A DNA stretch of 64,000 bases from Geothrix campi (lineage in GTDB: Bacteria; Acidobacteriota; Holophagae; Holophagales; Holophagaceae): positions 1,240,001 to 1,304,000 of the forward strand of contig NZ_JANHMP010000001.1 in assembly GCF_024609265.1 (NCBI RefSeq), written 5' to 3'. Position 1 is the first letter of the stretch. The number at the start of each line of letters is the position of its first letter. Both the position numbers and the translations under genes were made by a program. Shown here piece by piece: positions 38,101 through 44,967 of this stretch. The notes below the pieces were generated by a model. It ran no database searches. It was given only the letters and a program-made list of their open reading frames with translations, and had not been told where the DNA came from.

Positions 38101-38248
38101 CATCGCCATCGTGGGCGGCCTCCTCTTCAGCCAGCTCCTGACCCTCTACACCACCCCGGTCATCTACCTCTACATGGACCGGGCGCGGCTGCGATGGGAG
38201 CGGTTCCGGGCTTCCCGGCGCGCCGTCGCCCCCGTCATCGAAGGCTGA
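35156..38248 (+). CDS. mdtC: RND multidrug efflux transporter (MdtC-like)
   Basis: This 1030-residue RND pump subunit is clearly paralogous to the preceding one along its whole length. It keeps [13 protein letters not shown] in segment 4 and LIGIVKKNAILMIDFA in segment 10. It starts at a GTG 76 bases after mdtB; the gap contains a CCTCCAGGCG/CGCCTGGAGG stem-loop (about 35130-35151). In the mdtABC system the B and C subunits have different roles, C being linked to substrate transport and B to proton movement. Which copy here plays which part is assigned by gene order only. Confidence 0.92.
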   Translation: MSISTPFIHRPVATTLLTVALALMGAIAYTFLPVSPLPQVEFPTIQVSAGLPGASPETMASSVATPLERQFGRIAGITEMTSASSLGGTNITLQFDLSRNIDAAGRDVQAAINAARGDLPSNLPNNPSYRKVNPADSPILMLALTSNLIPRERMYDVASSVLQQKLSQIQGVGQVFVWGGALPAVRVDVNPAVLNAQGMALEDVRLAIAGANINRPKGDLSNSTTAWSLSTTDQLMKAADYQPLIVRYRNGNAVRLSDVATVTDSVENVRNRGLSNGVPAIIVPIFRQPDANIIETVDRVRAILPQLQASLPPTIELKVLIDATRTIRASVKDVQVAMSISIGLVILVVFVFLRSVRSTLIPSVAVPISLIGTFGAMYMLGYTIDNLSLMALTVATGFVVDDAIVVVENITRHLEGGMQPMEAALHGAKEIGFTVVSISISLIAVFIPILLMGGIVGRLFREFAVTLSVAILVSMVVSLTTTPMMCSRLLRPHSEERHGRVFMATERAFQWIMGHYETSLAWVLRHQRFTLGVALGTMLATVGLYVVIPKGFFPQQDTGRLTGSIQAAQDISFAGMEKLMTGYVAIVQADPAVENVTAFIGGGNTGRMFASLKPNDQRKETADQVIARLRGKTAHLPGGTLYMQPVQDIRIGGRPSSSQYQYTLQGDDARELFDWAPRVLQKLRTVPQLADANTDLQNKGLEASLVIDRATASRLGITPQAIDSTLYDAFGQRFVSTIYTTLNQYHVVMEVDTPFMQTPDGLRHTYVRSTSGNLVPLSAFTRLERRNTALSVNHQGQQPSVTLSFNLPPGVALGDAVAAIDKAQQEIRLPGTIRGSFMGTAQAFKASLSNQPLLLAAALLVVYIVLGVLYESLIHPLTILSTLPSAGVGALLALLAFRTELSVIAFIGIILLIGIVKKNAILMIDFAIEVERREGRTPEESIFQACLLRFRPITMTTMAAMLGGLPLAIGMGTGSELRQPLGIAIVGGLLFSQLLTLYTTPVIYLYMDRARLRWERFRASRRAVAPVIEG

Positions 38249-38255
38249 GGGCGCC

Positions 38256-38822
38256 TTGGCCTCTGGGGGCTGGTCCAGGGAAGCACCCCAGCCATCCCGC
38301 CGGGGCACTTCCCTGGGTCTGAAGGTGGCGATGGGGATTCTGGCCATCCCCATCGTCCTGGTGCTGTTCCTCTTCGGCCAGTCGAAGACGGTCGAGGCCC
38401 AGGCCTGGCCGGTGATCCGCCGGGTTGCCCTGCGGTTGCAGACCGATGCCGAGGCCGGGCGGCTCTATCGGGCCAACCCGGCGCTGGCGAGGAGATACCC
38501 CACCGAGGAGGCGTTCCTCGAACAGGTGCGCGCCTTCCGGCCCCAGTTCGCCAGTCTGCCGGACCCGCGGCCCAAGGCCGACCGCTACGAATGCCATGCG
38601 GGGCCCAACGGGTTCCGGGCCTCCGTGCAGGGCTCCGGCGGGACCTGGATCACCCTCGAAGTGAGGCAGGACATCCTCCTCGAGAAAGTGCCGGGAGAGG
38701 GCCTCCTTCGCCTGGAGTTCTCGCCGACCCGGGAATCCAGCCGCCCGAAGCGACGAGCCATCCGGAAAGCCGCAGGAGCCCACACCGCCTTCCGCGGGCC
38801 TTCTGGCGGCCTCCCCGCTTGA
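38256..38822 (+). CDS. hypothetical protein with one membrane anchor
   Basis: This 188-residue protein is not recognised. It has one hydrophobic segment (about residues 25-42) and a C-terminal part of mixed composition with a Tyr-Glu-Cys-His sequence near residue 110. The last 35 residues are basic and low complexity. The TTG at 38256 has GAGGG 5 bases upstream and lies 7 bases after the mdtC stop. An ATG at 38331 with GAAGGTGG is an alternative that would leave the segment as a signal anchor. It is probably transcribed with the efflux genes. A role in efflux is not shown by the sequence. Confidence 0.5.
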   Translation: MASGGWSREAPQPSRRGTSLGLKVAMGILAIPIVLVLFLFGQSKTVEAQAWPVIRRVALRLQTDAEAGRLYRANPALARRYPTEEAFLEQVRAFRPQFASLPDPRPKADRYECHAGPNGFRASVQGSGGTWITLEVRQDILLEKVPGEGLLRLEFSPTRESSRPKRRAIRKAAGAHTAFRGPSGGLPA

Positions 38823-38855
38823 GCCGGTCCCCTCGGGGTGCGATCCTGTAGGGCT

Positions 38856-40838
38856 ATGAAACTCGATCGGCTCGGCGACTTCCAACGCACCCACCGCAAC
38901 GGCGACCTGCGCCTCGACCACGCGGGCCAACCCGTGCGCCTGCTCGGCTGGTGCCGCCGCGTGCGCAACCTCGGCTCCCTGGTGTTCCTGGATCTGCGTG
39001 ACCGCTGGGGCCTGGTGCAGCTGGTGGCCAACGAGGAGACCGCCGACCCCGAGCTGCTGGCCCGGCTCAAGGCCGTGCGCAGCGAGTTCGTGCTGGCCGT
39101 CGAAGGCGTGGTGGCCGAACGGGAGAGCAAGAACCCCAACATGCCCACCGGTGACATCGAGATCCGTCTCACGGGCCTGAAGATCCTCAACACCGCCGCC
39201 CCCCTGCCCTTCCCCCTGGAAGACGAGGGCGTGGGCGAGGACCTGCGCCTGACCTACCGCTTCCTGGATCTGCGCCGCGAGCAGCTCCAGCGCAACATGA
39301 TCCTCCGCAGCGAGGTGGCGAACCTCACCCGGAACCACTTCCGGGAGCTGGAGTTCATCGAGGTCGAGACACCCATCCTCACCAAGTCCACGCCCGAGGG
39401 CGCCCGGGACTACCTGGTGCCCAGCCGCGTCCACCCTGGCGAGTTCTTCGCCCTGCCCCAGAGCCCCCAGCTCTTCAAGCAGCTGCTCCAGGTGAGCGGC
39501 TTCGAGCGCTACGTCCAGATCTGCCGCTGCTTCCGGGACGAGGACCTGCGCGCCGACCGTCAGCCCGAGTTCACCCAGATCGACATCGAGATGAGCTTCG
39601 TGCGTCAGGAGGACGTGCAAGGCGTCATCGAGCCGTTGATGGTGAAGCTGGCCAAGATGGTCGGCAAGGACGTCACCGCGCCCTTCCCCCGCCTGCCCTA
39701 CCGGGATGCCATGGAGTGGTACGGCTCCGACAAGCCGGACCTCCGCTGTGGCCTCAAGATCCAGGACGTCACTGGCCTCTTCGCCGCCAGCGGCTTCAAC
39801 CTCTTCCGCGCCGCCGCCGAGAGCCAGGGCCAGCGCCGCGTCCGGGCCCTGTTCTTCCCCGGTGAGGCCGCGGGGTTGCTGAGCCGCAAGCAGCTGGACG
39901 AGCTGGGTGAAACCGCCAAGCAGCTGGGCGCGGGCGGCCTCCCCTACGCCAAGTGGGGCAAGGACGGCCTCGCCAGCAGCTTCAAGAAGTTCCTGGAGCC
40001 CGCGGACGAAGCGGCCCTGAAGCAGAGCCTCGGCGTCGACGGCGAGGGCCTCGCCATCTTCGCCGTGGGCACGAACCCCCAGACCAGTCGTGTGCTGGGC
40101 GAGCTGCGCCTCCGCCTGGCCCGACAGTTCGGGATGCTAGACGAATCCTGTTTCAACTTCCTCTGGGTCGTGGACTTTCCCCTGCTGGAGTGGAGCGGCG
40201 AGGACGACGGGGAGGGCGGCCGGTACGTGGCCTGCCACCACCCCTTCACCAGTCCCCACCCGGACGACCTGGACCTTCTCGACACCGATCCCGGCCGGTG
40301 CCGCGCCGTGGCCTACGACTTGGTGCTCAACGGCTTCGAGGTGGGCGGCGGCAGCATCCGCATCCATGACGCGGAGACCCAGAGCCGCATGTTCCGCGCC
40401 ATCGGCATCGGCGAGGAAGAGGCCCGCGCCAAGTTCGGCTTCCTGCTCGACGCCCTCAGCTACGGCGCCCCGCCCCACGGCGGCCTGGCTCTCGGACTGG
40501 ACCGCCTGGTGATGCTGCTGGCGGGCGTGGACAATATCCGCGAGGTCATCGCCTTCCCCAAGACGGCCCAGGCCCGCTGCCTCATGACCGACGCCCCCAG
40601 CCCCGTGGACGAGCGCCAGCTCCGCGAGCTGCACCTCATGCAGGACGCCAAGCAGACCTACCGCGTGGGCGCCGTGTTCTTCGAGAGCGCTGAGGGTGGC
40701 AGCCCCGAACTCCGCGGCCAGGCCCTCCAGCAGATCGGCCAGATGACGCCCCGCCAGGCCCAGGGCCTCGTCACCCTGGACGCTCAGGGTCAGATCCTCG
40801 ATGCCCAGACCCTGAGCGGCCCGACCTTCGAGTTCTGA
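38856..40838 (+). CDS. aspS: aspartyl-tRNA synthetase
   Basis: This 660-residue bacterial-type class IIb synthetase has an N-terminal OB-fold anticodon-binding domain (about 1-110). The catalytic domain carries motif 2 (CRCFRDEDLRADRQPEFTQID) and motif 3 (GGLALGLDRLVMLLAG), and a GAD insertion domain lies near 290-420. The usual end (around PSPVDERQLRELHL) is followed by about 64 extra residues ending TLSGPTFEF, an unusual C-terminal extension. Whether it is discriminating or also charges tRNA-Asn cannot be told here. It has no clear ribosome binding site; GTAGGG lies very close to the ATG. Confidence 0.95.
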   Translation: MKLDRLGDFQRTHRNGDLRLDHAGQPVRLLGWCRRVRNLGSLVFLDLRDRWGLVQLVANEETADPELLARLKAVRSEFVLAVEGVVAERESKNPNMPTGDIEIRLTGLKILNTAAPLPFPLEDEGVGEDLRLTYRFLDLRREQLQRNMILRSEVANLTRNHFRELEFIEVETPILTKSTPEGARDYLVPSRVHPGEFFALPQSPQLFKQLLQVSGFERYVQICRCFRDEDLRADRQPEFTQIDIEMSFVRQEDVQGVIEPLMVKLAKMVGKDVTAPFPRLPYRDAMEWYGSDKPDLRCGLKIQDVTGLFAASGFNLFRAAAESQGQRRVRALFFPGEAAGLLSRKQLDELGETAKQLGAGGLPYAKWGKDGLASSFKKFLEPADEAALKQSLGVDGEGLAIFAVGTNPQTSRVLGELRLRLARQFGMLDESCFNFLWVVDFPLLEWSGEDDGEGGRYVACHHPFTSPHPDDLDLLDTDPGRCRAVAYDLVLNGFEVGGGSIRIHDAETQSRMFRAIGIGEEEARAKFGFLLDALSYGAPPHGGLALGLDRLVMLLAGVDNIREVIAFPKTAQARCLMTDAPSPVDERQLRELHLMQDAKQTYRVGAVFFESAEGGSPELRGQALQQIGQMTPRQAQGLVTLDAQGQILDAQTLSGPTFEF

Positions 40839-40885
40839 ACGATCGCCCAGGCCAGGCACTGCCGTCCAAGATCAGCATCAGGCCC

Positions 40886-41113
40886 ATGGATCCGGGCCCC
40901 GGGGAGCAGAAACCTTTCGAGATCAACCGGGCTGGCGACTTCACAGCCTTCCAGACCAGGGCGGTTCCCTTTGATCTGAAGGTGGCCAGCCACACCGGGC
41001 AGCTCCACGTCACGCTGCTCTCCCAGGAATTCCAGGGAAAAGTCTGGTCTCTGCCCCTGCCCAAGGCGGGGAGTCCGCCTCGCGTGCTGGTCCTGCTGCT
41101 GCCAAAGCCCTGA
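40886..41113 (+). CDS. possible small protein between aspS and the AMMECR1-Memo genes
   Basis: A 75-codon frame lies between aspS and a terminator that begins 4 bases after its stop. The predicted peptide alternates charged and hydrophobic residues in a beta-strand manner (FEINRAGDFTAFQ, VASHTGQLHVTLL) and is not a shadow of another gene. The ATG lacks a good ribosome binding site, and the frame is open upstream into the aspS end, so it may be a remnant of a longer gene. No family is recognised. Confidence 0.35.
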   Translation: MDPGPGEQKPFEINRAGDFTAFQTRAVPFDLKVASHTGQLHVTLLSQEFQGKVWSLPLPKAGSPPRVLVLLLPKP

Positions 41114-41116
41114 TTT

Positions 41117-41149
41117 CCCCTGGCCCCATCCGGCCAGGGGGTTATTTTT
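41117..41149 (+). terminator. rho-independent terminator upstream of amrB
   Basis: CCCCTGGCC (41117-41125) pairs with GGCCAGGGG (41132-41140), followed by GTTATTTTT. It closes the aspS unit only 5 bases before the next start codon, so the AMMECR1-Memo genes need their own promoter overlapping it. Confidence 0.9.
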
Positions 41150-41154
41150 GCGGC
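41143..41154 (+). promoter_or_regulatory. putative -10 box of amrB (leaderless)
   Basis: TATTTT (41143-41148) ends 6 bases before the ATG at 41155. It lies within the T-run of the terminator. No Shine-Dalgarno sequence follows it, so the transcript would start at the ATG. Confidence 0.4.
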
Positions 41155-41991
41155 ATGGACACGACGCTGGATGTCCGGGCGGCTGCGGTGGCCGGGATTT
41201 TCTACCCTCGGGAGAGTGGCGAGTTGGGCCGCACCATCCAGGCGATGTTCGCCGATGCGGCCGGGGCGAACGCTTGGCTCGGCCCACCCAAGGCCTTGAT
41301 CGTCCCCCACGCGGGCTACATCTATTCCGGGCCCATCGCCGCCAGCGCCTACGCCCCCTTGAGCCGTCTGCGGGGCATCATCCAGCGGGTGGTGCTGCTG
41401 GGCCCCGCCCACTACGTGCCGGTATCCGGCTTGGCCCTGCCTGGAGCGGCGGCCTTTGACACACCGCTCGGCCGGGTCCCCGTGGATGGTGAGGCCGCGG
41501 AGCGCCTCCGGCCCCTGGCTGCAGTGACCACCAACCCGGAGGCTCACGCCCGGGAGCATTCGCTCGAGGTGCAACTGCCCTTCCTTCAGCAGACCCTGGG
41601 GACCTTCCAGCTGGTGCCGCTGGCCGTGGGCCGGGCTTCCGCAGAGGCTGTGGCGGAAGCCATCGAAACGTTGTGGGGCGGGCTGGAAACGCTGATCGTC
41701 GTGAGCTCGGATCTGTCCCACTACCTTCCCTATGACCGTGCGCAGCAGCTGGACCGCCGCACCTGCGCCAGCATTTCGGACCTGGAGCTGCTGGCCAGCC
41801 ACGAGCAGGCCTGCGGGGCCACCGCGGTGAATGGGCTGCTGTTGGCCGCCCGGCGCCACCGGCTGACGCCCCACCTGATGGACCTGCGCAACTCCGGGGA
41901 TACGGCCGGGGACCACGACCGGGTGGTGGGTTATGCCGCCTTCGCGTTCGTCCAGGAGGGCCCCCATGACGCATCCGCACACGAGCATTGA
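41155..41991 (+). CDS. amrB: AmmeMemoRadiSam system protein B (MEMO1 family)
   Basis: This 278-residue MEMO1-family protein is related to extradiol dioxygenases. The positions matching the reported metal ligands of human MEMO1 (two His and one Cys) are kept: His in IVPHAGYIYSG, His in LLGPAHYVP, and Cys in QACGATAVNGLLL. The start of the family pattern (AGIFYP) is near residue 14. It overlaps the AMMECR1 gene by 26 bases, and the radical SAM gene follows, giving the conserved triad. The biochemical role in bacteria is not established; the grouping suggests a radical or oxidative modification of a small molecule or RNA. Confidence 0.92.
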   Translation: MDTTLDVRAAAVAGIFYPRESGELGRTIQAMFADAAGANAWLGPPKALIVPHAGYIYSGPIAASAYAPLSRLRGIIQRVVLLGPAHYVPVSGLALPGAAAFDTPLGRVPVDGEAAERLRPLAAVTTNPEAHAREHSLEVQLPFLQQTLGTFQLVPLAVGRASAEAVAEAIETLWGGLETLIVVSSDLSHYLPYDRAQQLDRRTCASISDLELLASHEQACGATAVNGLLLAARRHRLTPHLMDLRNSGDTAGDHDRVVGYAAFAFVQEGPHDASAHEH

Positions 41992-42547
41992 CTGGGGTCC
42001 CACCCTGCTGTGGATCGCCCGCAGCGCCATCGCGGAAAGGTTCGGCATGGCGGCGTCGCCGGTTCCGACCGCCAGCTGGCTCGATGAACCCGCCGCCACC
42101 TTCGTCACCCTCCACCGCCTGGGCCAGCTTCGGGGCTGCATGGGCACCCTGGAGCCGCGACGCCCCCTCGGCGAGGATGTGGCCGAGAATGCCCGACAGG
42201 CCGCCTTCCACGACCCCCGGTTCCCGCCTCTGGCCCGCAGCGAATTCGCCGACCTCAGGATGGAGGTGTCCCTGCTCTCCGCCCTCGAACCGCTCCACTT
42301 CAACAGCCAGGCGCAGCTGCTGACCCTGCTGCGGCCGGAGGAGGACGGCCTGGTGCTGGAATGGCAGGGGCTGCGGGGTGCCTTCCTGCCCCAGGTCTGG
42401 GATCAGCTGCCCAAACCCGAGGACTTCCTGGCCCATCTGAAGCGGAAGGCCGGCCTTCCCATGGCTTTCTGGGATGACGGAATCCGGATCACCCGGTTCG
42501 CGGTGACGCGCTTCCACGAGGAGGCCGAGGTGGGCATCCCGGGGTAG
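41966..42547 (+). CDS. amrA: AmmeMemoRadiSam system protein A (AMMECR1 family)
   Basis: This 193-residue AMMECR1-domain protein has the family hallmark LRGCMGTLE (near residue 52), usually written LRGCIGT, plus the downstream DLRMEVSLLS region. The ATG at 41966 has AGGAGGG 6 bases upstream and overlaps the end of amrB by 26 bases, showing translational coupling. AMMECR1 proteins are conserved from archaea to humans, and their biochemical role is unknown. The stop is 4 bases before the radical SAM gene. Confidence 0.93.
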   Translation: MTHPHTSIDWGPTLLWIARSAIAERFGMAASPVPTASWLDEPAATFVTLHRLGQLRGCMGTLEPRRPLGEDVAENARQAAFHDPRFPPLARSEFADLRMEVSLLSALEPLHFNSQAQLLTLLRPEEDGLVLEWQGLRGAFLPQVWDQLPKPEDFLAHLKRKAGLPMAFWDDGIRITRFAVTRFHEEAEVGIPG

Positions 42548-42551
42548 CACG

Positions 42552-43634
42552 ATGGACTCCGTCTCTCATCACGCCCGCTGGTGGCATCGCCTCGACGATG
42601 GGCGTCTCCAGTGCGATCTCTGCCCTCGCGATTGCAAGCTGGGCGAGGGGCAGCGGGGCGCCTGTTTCGTCCGGCAGAACCTGGCGGGCGGAATGGTGCT
42701 GACCACCTACGGCCGCTCGTCCGGATTCTGCATCGATCCCATCGAGAAGAAGCCCCTGAACCATTTCCTGCCGGGCTCGAAAGTGCTGTCCTTCGGCACC
42801 GCGGGCTGCAACCTCATGTGCAAGTTCTGCCAGAACTGGGACATCAGCAAATCGAGGGACATGGACCGCTTGATGGAACGGGCCACTCCGGAGGACATCG
42901 CCCAGGCTGCCGCCGCCTCAGGCTGCCGCAGCGTGGCCTTCACCTACAACGATCCGGTAATCTTCGCGGAATACGCCATGGATGTGGCCGATGCCTGCCA
43001 CGCGCGGGGCCTCCGCACGGTGGCGGTGACGGCCGGCTACATGCACGCCGAGCCCCGGCGGGCCTTCTACGCGAAGATGGACGCCGCCAACGTGGACCTC
43101 AAGGCCTTCACGGAGGGGTTCTATGCGCGGCTCTCCGCGGCCCACCTCCAACCGGTGTTGGACACCCTCCAGTACCTCCGGCGCGAGACGGACACTTGGC
43201 TCGAGATCACGACCCTCCTCATCCCCGGCCAGAACGATTCGACTGAGGAGGTCGCGGCGCTGTCGGAATGGATCGCCCGGGAACTGGGCCCCGAGGTCCC
43301 CCTGCACTTCAGCGCCTTCCACCCGGACTACAAGATGACCGACGTCCCCCGGACGCCCGCCGCCACCCTCACCCGCGCTCGGGAGATAGCCCTCGCCGCG
43401 GGGCTCCACTACGTCTATACCGGCAACGTGCATGACATTCCGGGCGGAACGACCCGCTGCCCCGCCTGCCGAACCCCGCTCATCGTCCGCGACTGGTACC
43501 GGATCGAAACGAACCGACTCACCTCAGAAGGGCGCTGTCCCAACTGCGGAACCGTGATTCCCGGGCACTTCGAGCCTGCGTCCCATCCCTTCGGCAACCA
43601 GCGCATCCCGATCACCATCCCCCATGGATTCTGA
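42552..43634 (+). CDS. amrS: AmmeMemoRadiSam system radical SAM enzyme
   Basis: This 360-residue radical SAM enzyme is related to pyruvate formate-lyase activase. The [4Fe-4S] motif CxxxCxxC is CNLMCKFC at residues 86-93. Upstream it has a second Cys cluster (CDLCPRDC, residues 21-28), and at the C-terminus a zinc-ribbon-like set (CPAC ... CPNC). It would cleave SAM to a 5'-deoxyadenosyl radical and act on an unknown substrate, possibly with AmrA and AmrB. It follows amrA with a 4-base gap and ends the triad. Confidence 0.94.
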   Translation: MDSVSHHARWWHRLDDGRLQCDLCPRDCKLGEGQRGACFVRQNLAGGMVLTTYGRSSGFCIDPIEKKPLNHFLPGSKVLSFGTAGCNLMCKFCQNWDISKSRDMDRLMERATPEDIAQAAAASGCRSVAFTYNDPVIFAEYAMDVADACHARGLRTVAVTAGYMHAEPRRAFYAKMDAANVDLKAFTEGFYARLSAAHLQPVLDTLQYLRRETDTWLEITTLLIPGQNDSTEEVAALSEWIARELGPEVPLHFSAFHPDYKMTDVPRTPAATLTRAREIALAAGLHYVYTGNVHDIPGGTTRCPACRTPLIVRDWYRIETNRLTSEGRCPNCGTVIPGHFEPASHPFGNQRIPITIPHGF

Positions 43635-43655
43635 TGCGCTGCGGGGCGGCCGGCG

Positions 43656-43667
43656 TACCTTGAGGAC
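43656..43667 (+). promoter_or_regulatory. putative -10 box of the PEBP-family gene
   Basis: TACCTT (43656-43661) ends 6 bases before the ATG at 43668. The interval GAGGAC could also act as a ribosome binding site on a longer transcript, so this case is less clear than the other TANNNT sites. Confidence 0.3.
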
Positions 43668-44183
43668 ATGCTCCCGCTGCTGCTGCTCCCTGTCCTGCTG
43701 GTGCCGGCACCGGGGAAGGAGGCCCGCATGGAACTCCGGATTCCGGCCTTTCCCGACGGAGGCACTGTTCCCCGGGCCCACACCGCCGACGGCGCCGACC
43801 GCTCCCCGGCCCTCCACTGGGGCGAGCCGCCCGCAGGCACCGCCGCCTTCGCGCTGATCGTGGACGATCCCGACGCCCCCGTCGGCACCTGGGTCCACTG
43901 GGTCCTCTATGATCTGCCGGGCGCGGCCCGCTCCCTGGCGGAGGACCAGCCTCGCACAGCCGATCTTCCGGGGGGCGCCCACCAGGGCAAGAACAGCTGG
44001 GGCCGCCTGGGCTGGAACGGGCCCTCGCCGCCGCCGGGGAAGCCCCACCGCTACTTCTTCCGCCTCATGGCCCTCTCGGCCCCGCTGGGCCTGCCCGCCG
44101 GTGCCAGCCGGGCCCAGGTGGACGCGGCGATGAAGGGCAAGATTCTGGCCGAGAGCACCTGGATGGGCACCTACGGACGCTGA
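43668..44183 (+). CDS. YbhB/YbcL family PEBP-like protein, exported
   Basis: This 171-residue protein has a short signal peptide (LPLLLLPVLLVPAPG) and the phosphatidylethanolamine-binding protein fold of the bacterial YbhB/YbcL group. Family motifs are the ligand-pocket sequence LIVDDPDAPVGTWVHWVLYDLP (residues about 64-85), the KNSWGRLGWNGPSPPPGKPHRY segment and the FRLMAL strand. The physiological ligand in bacteria is not known. It converges with the flavin reductase gene, 11 bases apart. Confidence 0.93.
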   Translation: MLPLLLLPVLLVPAPGKEARMELRIPAFPDGGTVPRAHTADGADRSPALHWGEPPAGTAAFALIVDDPDAPVGTWVHWVLYDLPGAARSLAEDQPRTADLPGGAHQGKNSWGRLGWNGPSPPPGKPHRYFFRLMALSAPLGLPAGASRAQVDAAMKGKILAESTWMGTYGR

Positions 44184-44194
44184 GAGGTCGGGCC

Positions 44195-44725
44195 TCAGGG
44201 CTTGCCAGACTTCAGGCGGATCGTCTCGCCATCCACCGCGAAGACGCCGTACCCCTGGTGGTGGAGGGTCTTCGGCTTCTTCTGCGCGGGATCGATCCAG
44301 GCCTGGACGACCTCCAGCACGAAGAGGTTGTAGCGGTTCACGAAGCGCGTGTCCGCAACCCGGCACTCCAGGTTCGCGAAGCACTCGGCCACCAGCGGCG
44401 CGGCCACCTTCTTCGCCGGCAGGGGCGTGAGGCCGAAGGCCGCGAACTTGTCCAGGTCGCGGCCCGAGGCGTTGCCCACCTTCACCACCTGCTTCGCGAG
44501 CCCGGCCGCGGGGATCGCGATCACGCATTCCCGCGTCTTCCGCAGGGCCTCGAAGCTGTGGTTGGCGCCACTCACCAGGCAGCCCACCAGGGGCGGGTTG
44601 AACTCCATCATCATGTGCCAGGACATGGCCATGACGTTGGCGCGTCCCCGCTGCGCCGTGGCCAGCAGCACCACCGGCCCAGGCTCCAGCAGGGTGTACA
44701 CATCCGACAGGGGAAAGGTCTTCAT
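44195..44725 (-). CDS. flavin reductase-like FMN-binding protein
   Basis: This 176-residue protein fits the flavin reductase-like/DIM6-NTAB split-barrel family: VVLLATAQRGRANVMAMSWHMMMEFNPP near the N-terminus, followed by GANHSFEALRKTRECVIAIP, the typical FMN-binding order. Such proteins reduce flavins or bind FMN in redox reactions of anaerobes. The ATG at 44725 has AGAGGTG upstream; an earlier in-frame start adds 13 residues without family similarity. It is a single gene, convergent with the PEBP gene and divergent from the DUF3857 pair. Confidence 0.85.
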   Translation of the reverse strand: MKTFPLSDVYTLLEPGPVVLLATAQRGRANVMAMSWHMMMEFNPPLVGCLVSGANHSFEALRKTRECVIAIPAAGLAKQVVKVGNASGRDLDKFAAFGLTPLPAKKVAAPLVAECFANLECRVADTRFVNRYNLFVLEVVQAWIDPAQKKPKTLHHQGYGVFAVDGETIRLKSGKP

Positions 44726-44967
44726 CGTGGCGCACCTCTTTCCCATGCGGAGATTTTCCTCCAAACGGCAACCGGGTATACCTCGGCCAGATCTGAGCTA
44801 TTCCGCTCTCCCACATTGTGGACCCCGCTGGCCACAGAAACAGTGGGCATCAGGAGGTCAACTCGCGGGCCTGAGGATGGATTGAATCCGGACTCACCGG
44901 CCCAAGCCTCCTCCCCCAGGCTGTGGCGATGTTACAGTCCTTTGAAATCATTTTGAAAGGCGTATAG

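Noticed and set aside
35411-38353. 980-codon open frame on the minus strand opposite mdtC
   Set aside because: It is rich in His, Gly, Asp and Gln and mirrors the wobble positions of a high-GC gene. The plus strand encodes a full RND pump with all motifs, so this is a shadow.
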